DNA from: Clostridiales bacterium | GTDB taxonomy: Bacteria; Bacillota_A; Clostridia; Peptostreptococcales; Anaerovoracaceae | Direction of reading: 5' to 3' | Length of the DNA: 11,660 nt | Assembly (NCBI GenBank): GCA_012510935.1 | Contig: JAAZHB010000059.1 | Span: forward strand, 1-11,660 | Shown here: in pieces, positions 1 to 6,748 of the stretch | How the letters are laid out: each line of letters opens with the position of its first letter | Numbering within the stretch: position 1 is the first letter of the stretch | Notes under the pieces: model-generated | Databases searched by the model: none | Seen by the model: the letters and a program-made list of their open reading frames with translations, nothing else | What the model was told of the DNA's origin: nothing | Made by a program: the position numbers and the translations under genes

Positions 1-1206
1 AATCTCATCTTTGCTATTGCTTGCTAAGTCTAAAGTACCAGTTTTTTCGTCATTTTGCAATGACCTTAAAGCTTCATCCTCTTTAGCAATTATTTTAACT
101 GATGCATCTGTAGCTTGATTGAGAAGAGCCGTACTTGTCTTCATTTGATTTAGTGCTTTAGCAAGCTCTTCACTTAAGAGTGCGGAACCATCAGTTGCTT
201 GGCTAATTCCATCTGTAAGTTGAGGCAGATTATCATTGAGAAGCGTACAGCCATCTGCGAGTTGTTTAGAGCCATCGACAAGTGCTTGAGTAGACACATC
301 AAGTTGGTATATTTTGTCATCCATATTAATCTTTCCAAGACTTTTATTTGATACCACCTTCAAGATATCGCCAGTAAGAACGGACACAATTTCATTGCTT
401 TCAAAATTATTTGCGGTTCCTTCAATTGTTACAGTCTCGGCAAATCCATCATTGACCAAATCGGAATTTAGAGCTTGTGCGAGCCCAGGAAATGCATAGA
501 CCATAACATACTTTGTAGGGCCCTGCTGGACAACCTTTCCACTGCTTACTTTAATATTCTTAAAATTATCGTTTGAGACCAGCATTGCTGTAAGGCATGC
601 AAATGGTACAGGGGTATCAATCCCATTAATATTTTTTACAACATTGCTCTTATAATGAATAACAATTTTTAGTTTACCGCTCTTACCCGTAAGCTTGCTG
701 CCATCGACCTGCTTTCCGTCAAGATAGTATTCCACTGCCATGTTCACAGGGAGGTTGTCAGTAGAAGACAAACCTTCATAAAAAATATCTTGACCCTCTG
801 GTGTATTCCATGCGAGTGTCCCATTTTTACTAAGATCAAAGTCCTCATTACCATTAATATTGTATATATCACTAAGGCTTGTTGTGTCAATAAGGGTTGT
901 ATTTTCTGGATTGTTCTTGAGCTTCACATCAACCACAACGCTTTTAGGAACGCCGGTTGCCAGTGTATCGACATATACAGATTCTGATTTCTTAATGTTG
1001 GCAGTAGCAACATGCTTAGAGGAAGGACTTGATGAGCCTACATTAAGAATTCGGTTAATATCTTGCCCTATACCATAATTTGTTGCAATTAAAAGCCAAA
1101 GAACTAAATATGTTAAAAAGATTATAAGTTTAAAAAATCTGCGAACCCATATCCTTACCAAAGCTCTTTTTTTCTTGCCTGTAATTAGATTGTCGGAGGC
1201 TTTCAT
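1..1206 (-). CDS. YhgE/Pip-like membrane-anchored protein with Leu-x-x-Gly heptad repeats (N-terminal 402 residues, partial)
   Basis: The frame is open from ATG at 1206 to the left edge, giving 402 residues without a stop, so the C-terminus lies outside. A basic N-terminus (KKKRALVRIWVRR) precedes one hydrophobic segment at about residues 25-45 (LIIFLTYLVLWLLIA), so most of the visible protein should be extracytoplasmic. Residues 75-185 carry the pattern of the YhgE/Pip-like group: a VYVDTLATGVPKSV stretch, a YYLDGK motif, then GKSGKLKIVIHY. Residues 305-345 hold the Leu-x-x-Gly heptads (LVDG, LADG, LTDG) typical of that family. Family members usually end in several membrane helices, and their role is not settled. 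Here the partner across the promoter is a peptide exporter, which may be coincidence. The start is uncertain: the only good Shine-Dalgarno (GAGGTG, 1227-1222) lies 15 nt from ATG 1206 but 6 nt from an in-frame TTG at 1215, so translation may begin at the TTG. Confidence 0.85.
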   Translation of the reverse strand, partial: MKASDNLITGKKKRALVRIWVRRFFKLIIFLTYLVLWLLIATNYGIGQDINRILNVGSSSPSSKHVATANIKKSESVYVDTLATGVPKSVVVDVKLKNNPENTTLIDTTSLSDIYNINGNEDFDLSKNGTLAWNTPEGQDIFYEGLSSTDNLPVNMAVEYYLDGKQVDGSKLTGKSGKLKIVIHYKSNVVKNINGIDTPVPFACLTAMLVSNDNFKNIKVSSGKVVQQGPTKYVMVYAFPGLAQALNSDLVNDGFAETVTIEGTANNFESNEIVSVLTGDILKVVSNKSLGKINMDDKIYQLDVSTQALVDGSKQLADGCTLLNDNLPQLTDGISQATDGSALLSEELAKALNQMKTSTALLNQATDASVKIIAKEDEALRSLQNDEKTGTLDLASNSKDEI

Positions 1207-1275
1207 GTGCAACAAGTCATTCACCTCATGAAAAAATAATTTTAATTATATATTCATATTTATATAGTATATATT

Positions 1276-1303
1276 ATATCATAATGTGTGAATTTTATGA
1301 TAT
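1276..1303. promoter_or_regulatory. Divergent back-to-back promoters built into a 9-bp-arm dyad
   Basis: The arms ATATCATAA (1276-1284) and TTATGATAT (1295-1303) are perfect inverted repeats around a 10-nt spacer. The right half reads TGA-TATTAT on the plus strand (1298-1306), an extended -10 element facing the exporter operon. The left half reads TGA-TATAAT on the minus strand (1281-1273), an extended -10 facing the YhgE-like gene. Neither has a convincing -35 box, which extended -10 promoters can lack. The symmetry could also serve as a repressor operator. This is read from sequence only and the transcription starts are unknown. Confidence 0.55.
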
Positions 1304-1358
1304 TATAAAACAAAATAATGTATAAATATCCTAATAGATTCAAGCGGGAGTTAGAGTT

Positions 1359-1874
1359 ATGAGTGATGATCAGAACAAAATTTATCGCAAGAAAAGTCTT
1401 GAGAAGGCTACATCTCCAGAGGATTTAAATAAATATATTAGAATTATAAGTCCTAGCACTTGGCTTTTTTTAATTGGTATACTAGTGCTATTGCTTGGCA
1501 TCTGTATCTGGGGGATTTTTGGTCAGCTAGAAACGAAAGTTCATACCATTGCTACGGTCGAAAATGACGAGGTTTATTGTTATGTTAACAAGAAAAACGC
1601 TTCGCGAATTGAGCCGGGAATGCCTGTGAAACTAAATAATAAAGACCTTATGGTAATTCGTGTTAGCACAGAACCGGTAAGTGCTGTCAGTGTGCTAGAC
1701 GAAGATGAGATGGATACTATAGGAGTTTCGATGGATGAGTGGGTATATGTTGTACAAGCTGAGGTAAGCGACTCTGGAGAGACCAGTCTCACCGTCAAGC
1801 GAATGAAAAGTGGAAGGTATGAAGCAGATATACTCATAGAGAGTATTCACCCAATGAGCTTTTTATTAAATTAA
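1359..1874 (+). CDS. Compact HlyD-like adaptor of an NHLM/NHLP bacteriocin export system (171 aa)
   Basis: This protein probably forms the membrane-anchored accessory subunit that links the two ABC transporters downstream to the outside of the cell. A short polar N-terminus with the family-like pattern RKKSLEKATSPEDLN leads into one membrane segment at about residues 35-55 (WLFLIGILVLLLGICIWGIFG). A small beta-rich domain follows, containing RIEPGMPVKL (residues 83-92), a barrel-type motif of HlyD adaptors. The C-terminal YEADILIESIHPMSFLLN also resembles the end of NHLM secretion proteins. The long coiled-coil hairpin of classical HlyD proteins is absent. Both family-like ends are present in one frame, so this looks like a naturally short version and not a broken gene. 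ATG 1359 has GGGAG at 1346-1350, 8 nt upstream. It is the first gene of the operon, and its stop is 13 nt before the ATG of the next gene. Confidence 0.8.
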   Translation: MSDDQNKIYRKKSLEKATSPEDLNKYIRIISPSTWLFLIGILVLLLGICIWGIFGQLETKVHTIATVENDEVYCYVNKKNASRIEPGMPVKLNNKDLMVIRVSTEPVSAVSVLDEDEMDTIGVSMDEWVYVVQAEVSDSGETSLTVKRMKSGRYEADILIESIHPMSFLLN

Positions 1875-1887
1875 AAGAGTGCAAGCA

Positions 1888-4086
1888 ATGATGGAAGAAA
1901 AGAATAGGAAAAAGAAAATAAAGAAACCAATCACAAGAGGTGTGGCAAAAGTACCAGTTGTAATGCAAATGGAGACTCTAGAATGTGGCGCAGCCTGTCT
2001 GGACATGATTTTGGCGTATTATGGGAAGTGGATTCCGCATGAATATGTGCGCACTGATTGCGGTGTTTCAAGGGATGGCTCCAGAGCAAGCAACATTGTA
2101 AGGGCGGCCAGAGGCTATGGATTAAACGCAAAGGGCTATAGCATGGAAATAGAAGAGATGACAACTAATGCTAAATTTCCATGCATCATTCACTGGAAGT
2201 TTAATCATTTTGTTGTACTGAATGGATTTAAGGGGAATAAGGCATATATAAATGATCCAAGTCAAGGCTGCATCAGCGTTCCAATGAATGAGTTCGAGAA
2301 TGCCTTTACTGGAATATGCATTATCCTAGAACCTAGTGAGGACTTCACTCCAGAGGGTGCTCAGAAAAAAATTATTCAGTTCGTAGCAGAAAGATTAAGT
2401 GGCGCTCATAGGGCTGTTACTTTTGTTATTGTTACCGGAATAATAGCATCGATTTGCGGTATGATAATGCAAGTTTTTAGAAGGGTGTTCCTTGATCGGC
2501 TTCTTACTGGAGTAAATTCAGAATGGACAGTGCCTTTTATCGGATTTCTATGTCTATTGGCGGTGGTTCAGATAACTGTATCATGGACAAACGCAGCATA
2601 CTCGACGAAAATTAATGGGAAAATGGCAGTAATGGGAAATACTACCTTTATGTGGAAAATACTGCATTTGCCAATGGAGTTTTTTCATCAGAGAATGGCG
2701 GGAGATATACATCAGAGAAAGAATGCAAATACTGGAATTGCATATGATATGGTAAACACAGTCGCCCCGATGCTTCTCAACTCATTCATGATGCTATTCT
2801 ATTTAATAGTAATGATGCGGTACAATGTAATGCTATCGATGTTGGGCATTATAACCGTAATAATAAATAATGTCTTATCAAACTATATTTCTAGAAGGGG
2901 TCTGAATGTCAAGAGAGTTCAGATGGCTGAGGAAGGTAATCTTTCTAGTTTAACGGTGTCTGGAATAGAAGGAATAGAGTCAATTAAGGCAACGGGATCT
3001 GAAAGCGGATATTTTGAAAGATGGGCGGGCTATCAGTCTAATCTTAATTCCCAGAAAGTAGCATATCTCAAAGAAAAAGCATATTGGGGGTTATTTCCTA
3101 CTATTGTTCCGCTTCTTTGTAATAATATAGTCTTGATTTCCGGAATATATCTAGTAATGAATGGTGACTTTACAATAGGTATGGTTCAAGCATTCTTAGG
3201 CTTTCTTGCGTCCTTCCTTACCCCTGCGACTAGCTTAGTGGAAGATAGCGGTAAAATCATTGAGATGCGGACAGAGGTTGAGAGAATTGATGATGTAATG
3301 ACATATCCAGAGGACATAGGAGGCTTGGATATTGATGTAGACGATGAAAGCATTTCATTTAAGAAGCTTTCTGGAAATGTGGAAATCAAAAATGTAACAT
3401 TTGGATATTCTCCATATGATAAGCCTTTAATAGAGGATTTCAATCTTTCTTTAAAACCAGGAAGCAGGGTTGCATTTGTTGGTGCCTCTGGCTGTGGTAA
3501 ATCAACTTTGTCAAAGCTAATCTCAGGATTATATCAACCGTGGTCTGGTAGCATAACTTTTGACGGGAAGAAAAAAAGCGAGATAGATAGAAGTGTCTTT
3601 ACCGGATCTCTTGCAGTTGTGGATCAAGACATCACTCTTTTTGAAGACACAATTTCAAATAATATTAAGATGTGGGATGAGTCCATAGAAGAGTTTGAGG
3701 TAATATTAGCAGCGCGAGATGCGCAGATTCATGAAGCAATAATGCAACGCGATGGTGGGTATCAATATAGGATAATGGAGAATGGTAAAGATTTTTCCGG
3801 AGGGCAAAGGCAACGCATCGAGATTGCAAGAATATTAGCGCAAGATCCAACAATAGTTGTACTGGATGAAGCAACGGCAGCCTTAGATGCCAAAACAGAG
3901 TACAATGTTATAGAATCAATAAAGAATAGAGGAATAACTTGCATTTTTATTGCACACAGACTGTCTACGGTTAGAGATTGTGACGAGATAATAGTATTAG
4001 ACCGAGGTAAAGTAATTGAGAGAGGAACGCACGAAGAATTATATGCTATGAATGGCAGATACACATCTCTTGTGGCTAATGAATAG
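1888..4086 (+). CDS. NHLM/NHLP-type peptidase-containing ABC exporter (C39 peptidase + membrane domain + ATPase)
   Basis: The protein cleaves the leader of a secreted peptide in the cytoplasm and exports the product with ATP. Numbering is from ATG 1888 (732 aa). The C39 peptidase comprises residues 1-135: oxyanion Gln27 and Cys33 in QMETLECGAAC, His107 in NHFVVL, and Asp123 in INDP, so the triad is intact. The membrane domain spans about residues 165-440. The ATPase domain has Walker A GASGCGKST (532-540), Q-loop Gln580, signature FSGGQ (636-640), Walker B VVLDE with Asp660-Glu661, and His690. It looks fully active. The N-terminal KKPITRGVAKVPVVMQ stretch matches the first ABC subunit of NHLM clusters. 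An in-frame GTG at 1879 would add three residues but has no ribosome binding site. A weak AAAAGAG lies before ATG 1888, and ATG 1891 is also possible. It lies between the adaptor and the second ABC gene, typical NHLM order. Confidence 0.9.
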   Translation: MMEEKNRKKKIKKPITRGVAKVPVVMQMETLECGAACLDMILAYYGKWIPHEYVRTDCGVSRDGSRASNIVRAARGYGLNAKGYSMEIEEMTTNAKFPCIIHWKFNHFVVLNGFKGNKAYINDPSQGCISVPMNEFENAFTGICIILEPSEDFTPEGAQKKIIQFVAERLSGAHRAVTFVIVTGIIASICGMIMQVFRRVFLDRLLTGVNSEWTVPFIGFLCLLAVVQITVSWTNAAYSTKINGKMAVMGNTTFMWKILHLPMEFFHQRMAGDIHQRKNANTGIAYDMVNTVAPMLLNSFMMLFYLIVMMRYNVMLSMLGIITVIINNVLSNYISRRGLNVKRVQMAEEGNLSSLTVSGIEGIESIKATGSESGYFERWAGYQSNLNSQKVAYLKEKAYWGLFPTIVPLLCNNIVLISGIYLVMNGDFTIGMVQAFLGFLASFLTPATSLVEDSGKIIEMRTEVERIDDVMTYPEDIGGLDIDVDDESISFKKLSGNVEIKNVTFGYSPYDKPLIEDFNLSLKPGSRVAFVGASGCGKSTLSKLISGLYQPWSGSITFDGKKKSEIDRSVFTGSLAVVDQDITLFEDTISNNIKMWDESIEEFEVILAARDAQIHEAIMQRDGGYQYRIMENGKDFSGGQRQRIEIARILAQDPTIVVLDEATAALDAKTEYNVIESIKNRGITCIFIAHRLSTVRDCDEIIVLDRGKVIERGTHEELYAMNGRYTSLVANE

Positions 4087-4097
4087 GAGGGAGAAAC

Positions 4098-6287
4098 ATG
4101 GGATTATTTGATGATCAGATTCGTGATAGAAAGCGTATGGATCAGGTGGAATTCCAGGACTCCTTCACAGTCATGGCAGAAGCTGTGATGGGAAAGCGAC
4201 TGACGGATGCGCTATATGATGAAGTAAAGACTACAGAGGATGCTATGGCGAGAATTCTCAGGTATTATCATATTAAGCCTGTAGAAGTGCCTAAAAGCAT
4301 AAAAGATAGGAATCAACAGATTGAGTATATTATTCAGCCAAAAGGGATAATGAGCCGAACAGTAAAGCTTACCGAGGGCTGGCATAAAGATGCCATCGGA
4401 GCAATGCTTGGGGTTCTTAAAGAGGATGGTAAAACTGTTGCATTGATTCCAAGAAAAACAACAGGTTATTACTATTTAAGTCCAGTGACAGGGAGAAAAG
4501 AAAAGGTTTGCGGCCCTTGCGAGGCGTTGTTTGAGGAAGAAGCTCTATTATTCTATCCACCGTTGCCTTTGGGTAAACTTACAATTAAAGATTTAAAGAA
4601 GTATATGCTAAGCACTTTGTCTGAATGGGATATTGCAATCTTACTTGCGGTTACTGCCGCAGCAACAATGGTTGGGTTACTTCTTCCGATTATTAATAAG
4701 CTGATTTTTGGACAAGTTCTAAGCAGTTCAAATGCAAGAGTTCTTGGGGCAATAGGGTGCTTTTTGATAAGTGTTACGATTTGTAAAGCTATGATGGAGC
4801 TGATAAGAACCCTTATTCTCGATAAGATAGTTTTAAAAATGGACATAGCTATCGAATCAGCTTCAATGATGCGGCTGCTTAGTTTGCCGGCAAGCTTCTT
4901 CAAGAAATTTAGTTCTGGCGATTTATCTCGTCGGTTGGAATACTTAAGAGCTTTGTATGAGGCAATTTCTGAAGTGATGCTGACAAGCTCTGTAAGCTCT
5001 TTGTTTTCTCTTATATATATCATTCAGATTTTTATTTATGCGCGACAACTTATTATTCCAGCAATTCTTGTGCTTTTGCTAATGCTGATAGTAGCAGTAC
5101 TATTAGGACAAGCCCAAGCAAAGTTTAGCAGGACTGAGATGGAATACACATCAAAGGAGAGCGGAACTGAATATTCAATTATTACAGGAATACAGAAAAT
5201 AAAAATTGCTGGAGCAGAAAAAAGAGCTTTTGCAAAATGGGCAGGAGAGTATGCTGAAGTTGCTAGAGCTGCATATGATTCACCTTCTTTAATTAGGCTT
5301 AATGCGGTTCTTGCGACAGCAATTACCCTGCTAGGAACAATTGCAATATATATATTTGCAATAGCATATAAAATTCCTGTAGATGATTATCTAGCATTTG
5401 ATACTGCATTTGGGATGGCATCAGTTGCATTCGTATCATTATCTGAGATTATACTGATGACTGCAAATATTAGACCAATGCTAGATATGGCAGAACCGAT
5501 CTTTAATGAGAAACCTGAAGTAACAGGAAATAGGAAAATGGTAAGGAAACTATCCGGAAGGGTGGAATTAAATCATCTTTCATTTAGATATTCACCAACT
5601 ATGCCTCTGATTCTTGATGATGTATCTCTTTCTATTAAAAATGGAGAATATATTGCAGTAGTTGGAGATACAGGGTGTGGAAAGTCAACTCTAATCAGAC
5701 TCTTGTTAGGTTTCGAGAGCCCGCAAAAAGGATCAATCAGCTATGATAATAGGAATATAAATGAATTGGATTTGAAGTCGCTGAGAAAAAATATTGGTGT
5801 CGTTACTCAAAACGGAAAGCTTTTCCTTGGTGATATATATTCTAACATTGCACTGTCTGACCTATCTCTTTCAGAAGAAGATGTTTGGGAAGCCGCTGAG
5901 ATTGCGGGAATCGCTGATGATATTAGACAAATGCCGATGGGAATGCATACGGTTATTTCGGATAGCATGGGGGTAATTTCTGGCGGACAGAAGCAGCGAA
6001 TAATGATTGCGCGAGCAGTAGTAGCCAGTCCCAAAATTTTAATATTTGATGAAGCAACGTCGGCTTTAGACAATATTTCTCAAAAGAAAATATCAGATGC
6101 GCTTGACTCTTTAAATTGCACAAGAATTGTAATCGCGCATAGATTAACAACTATAAAACAATGTGATAGGATAATTGTATTAAAAAATGGGAACATCGTT
6201 GAGGATGGAACCTACGAGACTCTTATTGAGAAAAACGGTCACTTTGCAGAACTCATTGAAAGGCAAAGAGTAGATTCTAAAAATTAA
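4098..6287 (+). CDS. NHLM/NHLP-type second ABC exporter subunit, no peptidase (729 aa)
   Basis: This is the partner ABC protein of NHLM export systems and probably forms a heterodimer with the peptidase-bearing subunit. The first 165 residues replace the peptidase by a domain without catalytic Cys or His. The stretch GWHKDAIGAMLGVL followed by KTVALIPR (about residues 94-117) and a YPPLPLG motif before the first helix is typical of this subfamily. The membrane domain is about residues 175-460. The ATPase has Walker A GDTGCGKST (523-531), Q-loop Gln571, signature SGGQ (628-631), Walker B LIFDE with Asp651-Glu652, and His681, so both halves of the pair appear able to hydrolyse ATP. ATG 4098 has a perfect AGGAGG at 4085-4090, overlapping the upstream stop codon (TAG, 4084-4086) with 7 nt spacing, which indicates tight co-translation with the peptidase subunit. 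Confidence 0.9.
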   Translation: MGLFDDQIRDRKRMDQVEFQDSFTVMAEAVMGKRLTDALYDEVKTTEDAMARILRYYHIKPVEVPKSIKDRNQQIEYIIQPKGIMSRTVKLTEGWHKDAIGAMLGVLKEDGKTVALIPRKTTGYYYLSPVTGRKEKVCGPCEALFEEEALLFYPPLPLGKLTIKDLKKYMLSTLSEWDIAILLAVTAAATMVGLLLPIINKLIFGQVLSSSNARVLGAIGCFLISVTICKAMMELIRTLILDKIVLKMDIAIESASMMRLLSLPASFFKKFSSGDLSRRLEYLRALYEAISEVMLTSSVSSLFSLIYIIQIFIYARQLIIPAILVLLLMLIVAVLLGQAQAKFSRTEMEYTSKESGTEYSIITGIQKIKIAGAEKRAFAKWAGEYAEVARAAYDSPSLIRLNAVLATAITLLGTIAIYIFAIAYKIPVDDYLAFDTAFGMASVAFVSLSEIILMTANIRPMLDMAEPIFNEKPEVTGNRKMVRKLSGRVELNHLSFRYSPTMPLILDDVSLSIKNGEYIAVVGDTGCGKSTLIRLLLGFESPQKGSISYDNRNINELDLKSLRKNIGVVTQNGKLFLGDIYSNIALSDLSLSEEDVWEAAEIAGIADDIRQMPMGMHTVISDSMGVISGGQKQRIMIARAVVASPKILIFDEATSALDNISQKKISDALDSLNCTRIVIAHRLTTIKQCDRIIVLKNGNIVEDGTYETLIEKNGHFAELIERQRVDSKN

Positions 6288-6331
6288 GATAAATATGAAA
6301 AATAATTCTATTAACTAGGAGGCAAAATTAT

Positions 6332-6628
6332 ATGAAAATATGCACTGAAAAAAACAATGACAAGTTAACCATAGCACTATTAGGTAGACTTGATACCATG
6401 ACCGCGCCAGAGCTTGAGGCGACACTAGAAAAGGAAATTGTTGGGATAAGCAGTTTGACTTTTGATTTTGCTGAAGTTGAGTATATCTCCTCTGCCGGGC
6501 TAAGAGTTCTTCTAGCCGCACAGAAGACAATGAATAAGCAAGGCAGTCTTAATCTTGTAAATGTTAGGGATGTTGTCATGGAAGTCTTTGAAATGACGGG
6601 ATTTTGCGATATTTTAGATATTGAGTAA
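6332..6628 (+). CDS. STAS-domain anti-sigma factor antagonist (RsbV/SpoIIAA type, 98 aa)
   Basis: A single STAS domain fills the protein. The opening strand and GRLDTMTAPELE (residues 18-29) and the central YISSAGLRVLL (51-61) are the family's signature. By alignment with B. subtilis SpoIIAA (Asp57-Ser58-Ser59-Gly-Leu), Ser54 here is the likely phosphorylation site, and Ser53 replaces the usual Asp. Such proteins bind an anti-sigma kinase when unphosphorylated and release its target. ATG 6332 has AGGAGG at 6317-6322, 9 nt upstream. The gene starts 44 nt after the exporter's second ABC gene on the same strand, with no terminator between, so it is probably the last gene of that operon. The obvious partner is the convergent phosphatase-kinase at 6717-9182. 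The downstream target is not in the window. Confidence 0.88.
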   Translation: MKICTEKNNDKLTIALLGRLDTMTAPELEATLEKEIVGISSLTFDFAEVEYISSAGLRVLLAAQKTMNKQGSLNLVNVRDVVMEVFEMTGFCDILDIE

Positions 6629-6634
6629 AAGAAA

Positions 6635-6675
6635 AGAGATGCAAAAGTTGAAAAATTTTGCATCTCTATTTTTTT
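6635..6675. terminator. Rho-independent terminator shared by convergent genes
   Basis: A perfect 12-bp stem (AGAGATGCAAAA, 6635-6646, pairing with 6656-6667) closes a 9-nt loop. On the plus strand it is followed by A and seven T (6669-6675), 6 nt after the STAS stop codon. On the minus strand the same hairpin is followed by TTTCTTTT, so it can also end the phosphatase-kinase transcript, whose stop codon is 42 nt away. Confidence 0.88.
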
Positions 6676-6705
6676 AAAGCAAAGCCAGTATAGACTGCTG
6701 TTTAT

Positions 6706-6748
6706 TTTTAACAATTTCACAAATTGGAAACTTTTGAAATTGTTAAAA
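6706..6748. repeat. Inverted repeat with 14-bp perfect arms spanning the stop codon of the phosphatase-kinase gene
   Basis: The arms TTTTAACAATTTCA (6706-6719) and TGAAATTGTTAAAA (6735-6748) are exact reverse complements around a 15-nt loop. The repeat covers the last codons and the TGA stop (6719-6717) of the minus-strand gene. No T-run follows in the minus direction, so it is not a standard terminator. It would fold the 3' end of the mRNA upstream of the shared terminator. Confidence 0.75.

Noticed and set aside
860..1078. Short plus-strand frames inside 314-1078
   Set aside because: This stretch is covered by the continuous minus-strand frame with YhgE/Pip-like motifs.
1207..1358. A small bacteriocin precursor gene in the divergent intergenic region
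   Set aside because: The 152 bases are AT-rich promoter sequence, and I see no frame with a ribosome binding site and a double-glycine leader.
4553..5023. A 156-codon open frame on the minus strand inside the second ABC gene
   Set aside because: It is antisense to a clearly conserved membrane domain, lacks a ribosome binding site and resembles no family. It is a by-product of the codon use of the real gene.
6328..6720. A 130-codon minus-strand frame over the STAS gene
   Set aside because: It crosses the shared terminator hairpin and lies antisense to a well-supported STAS domain. No start signal supports it.
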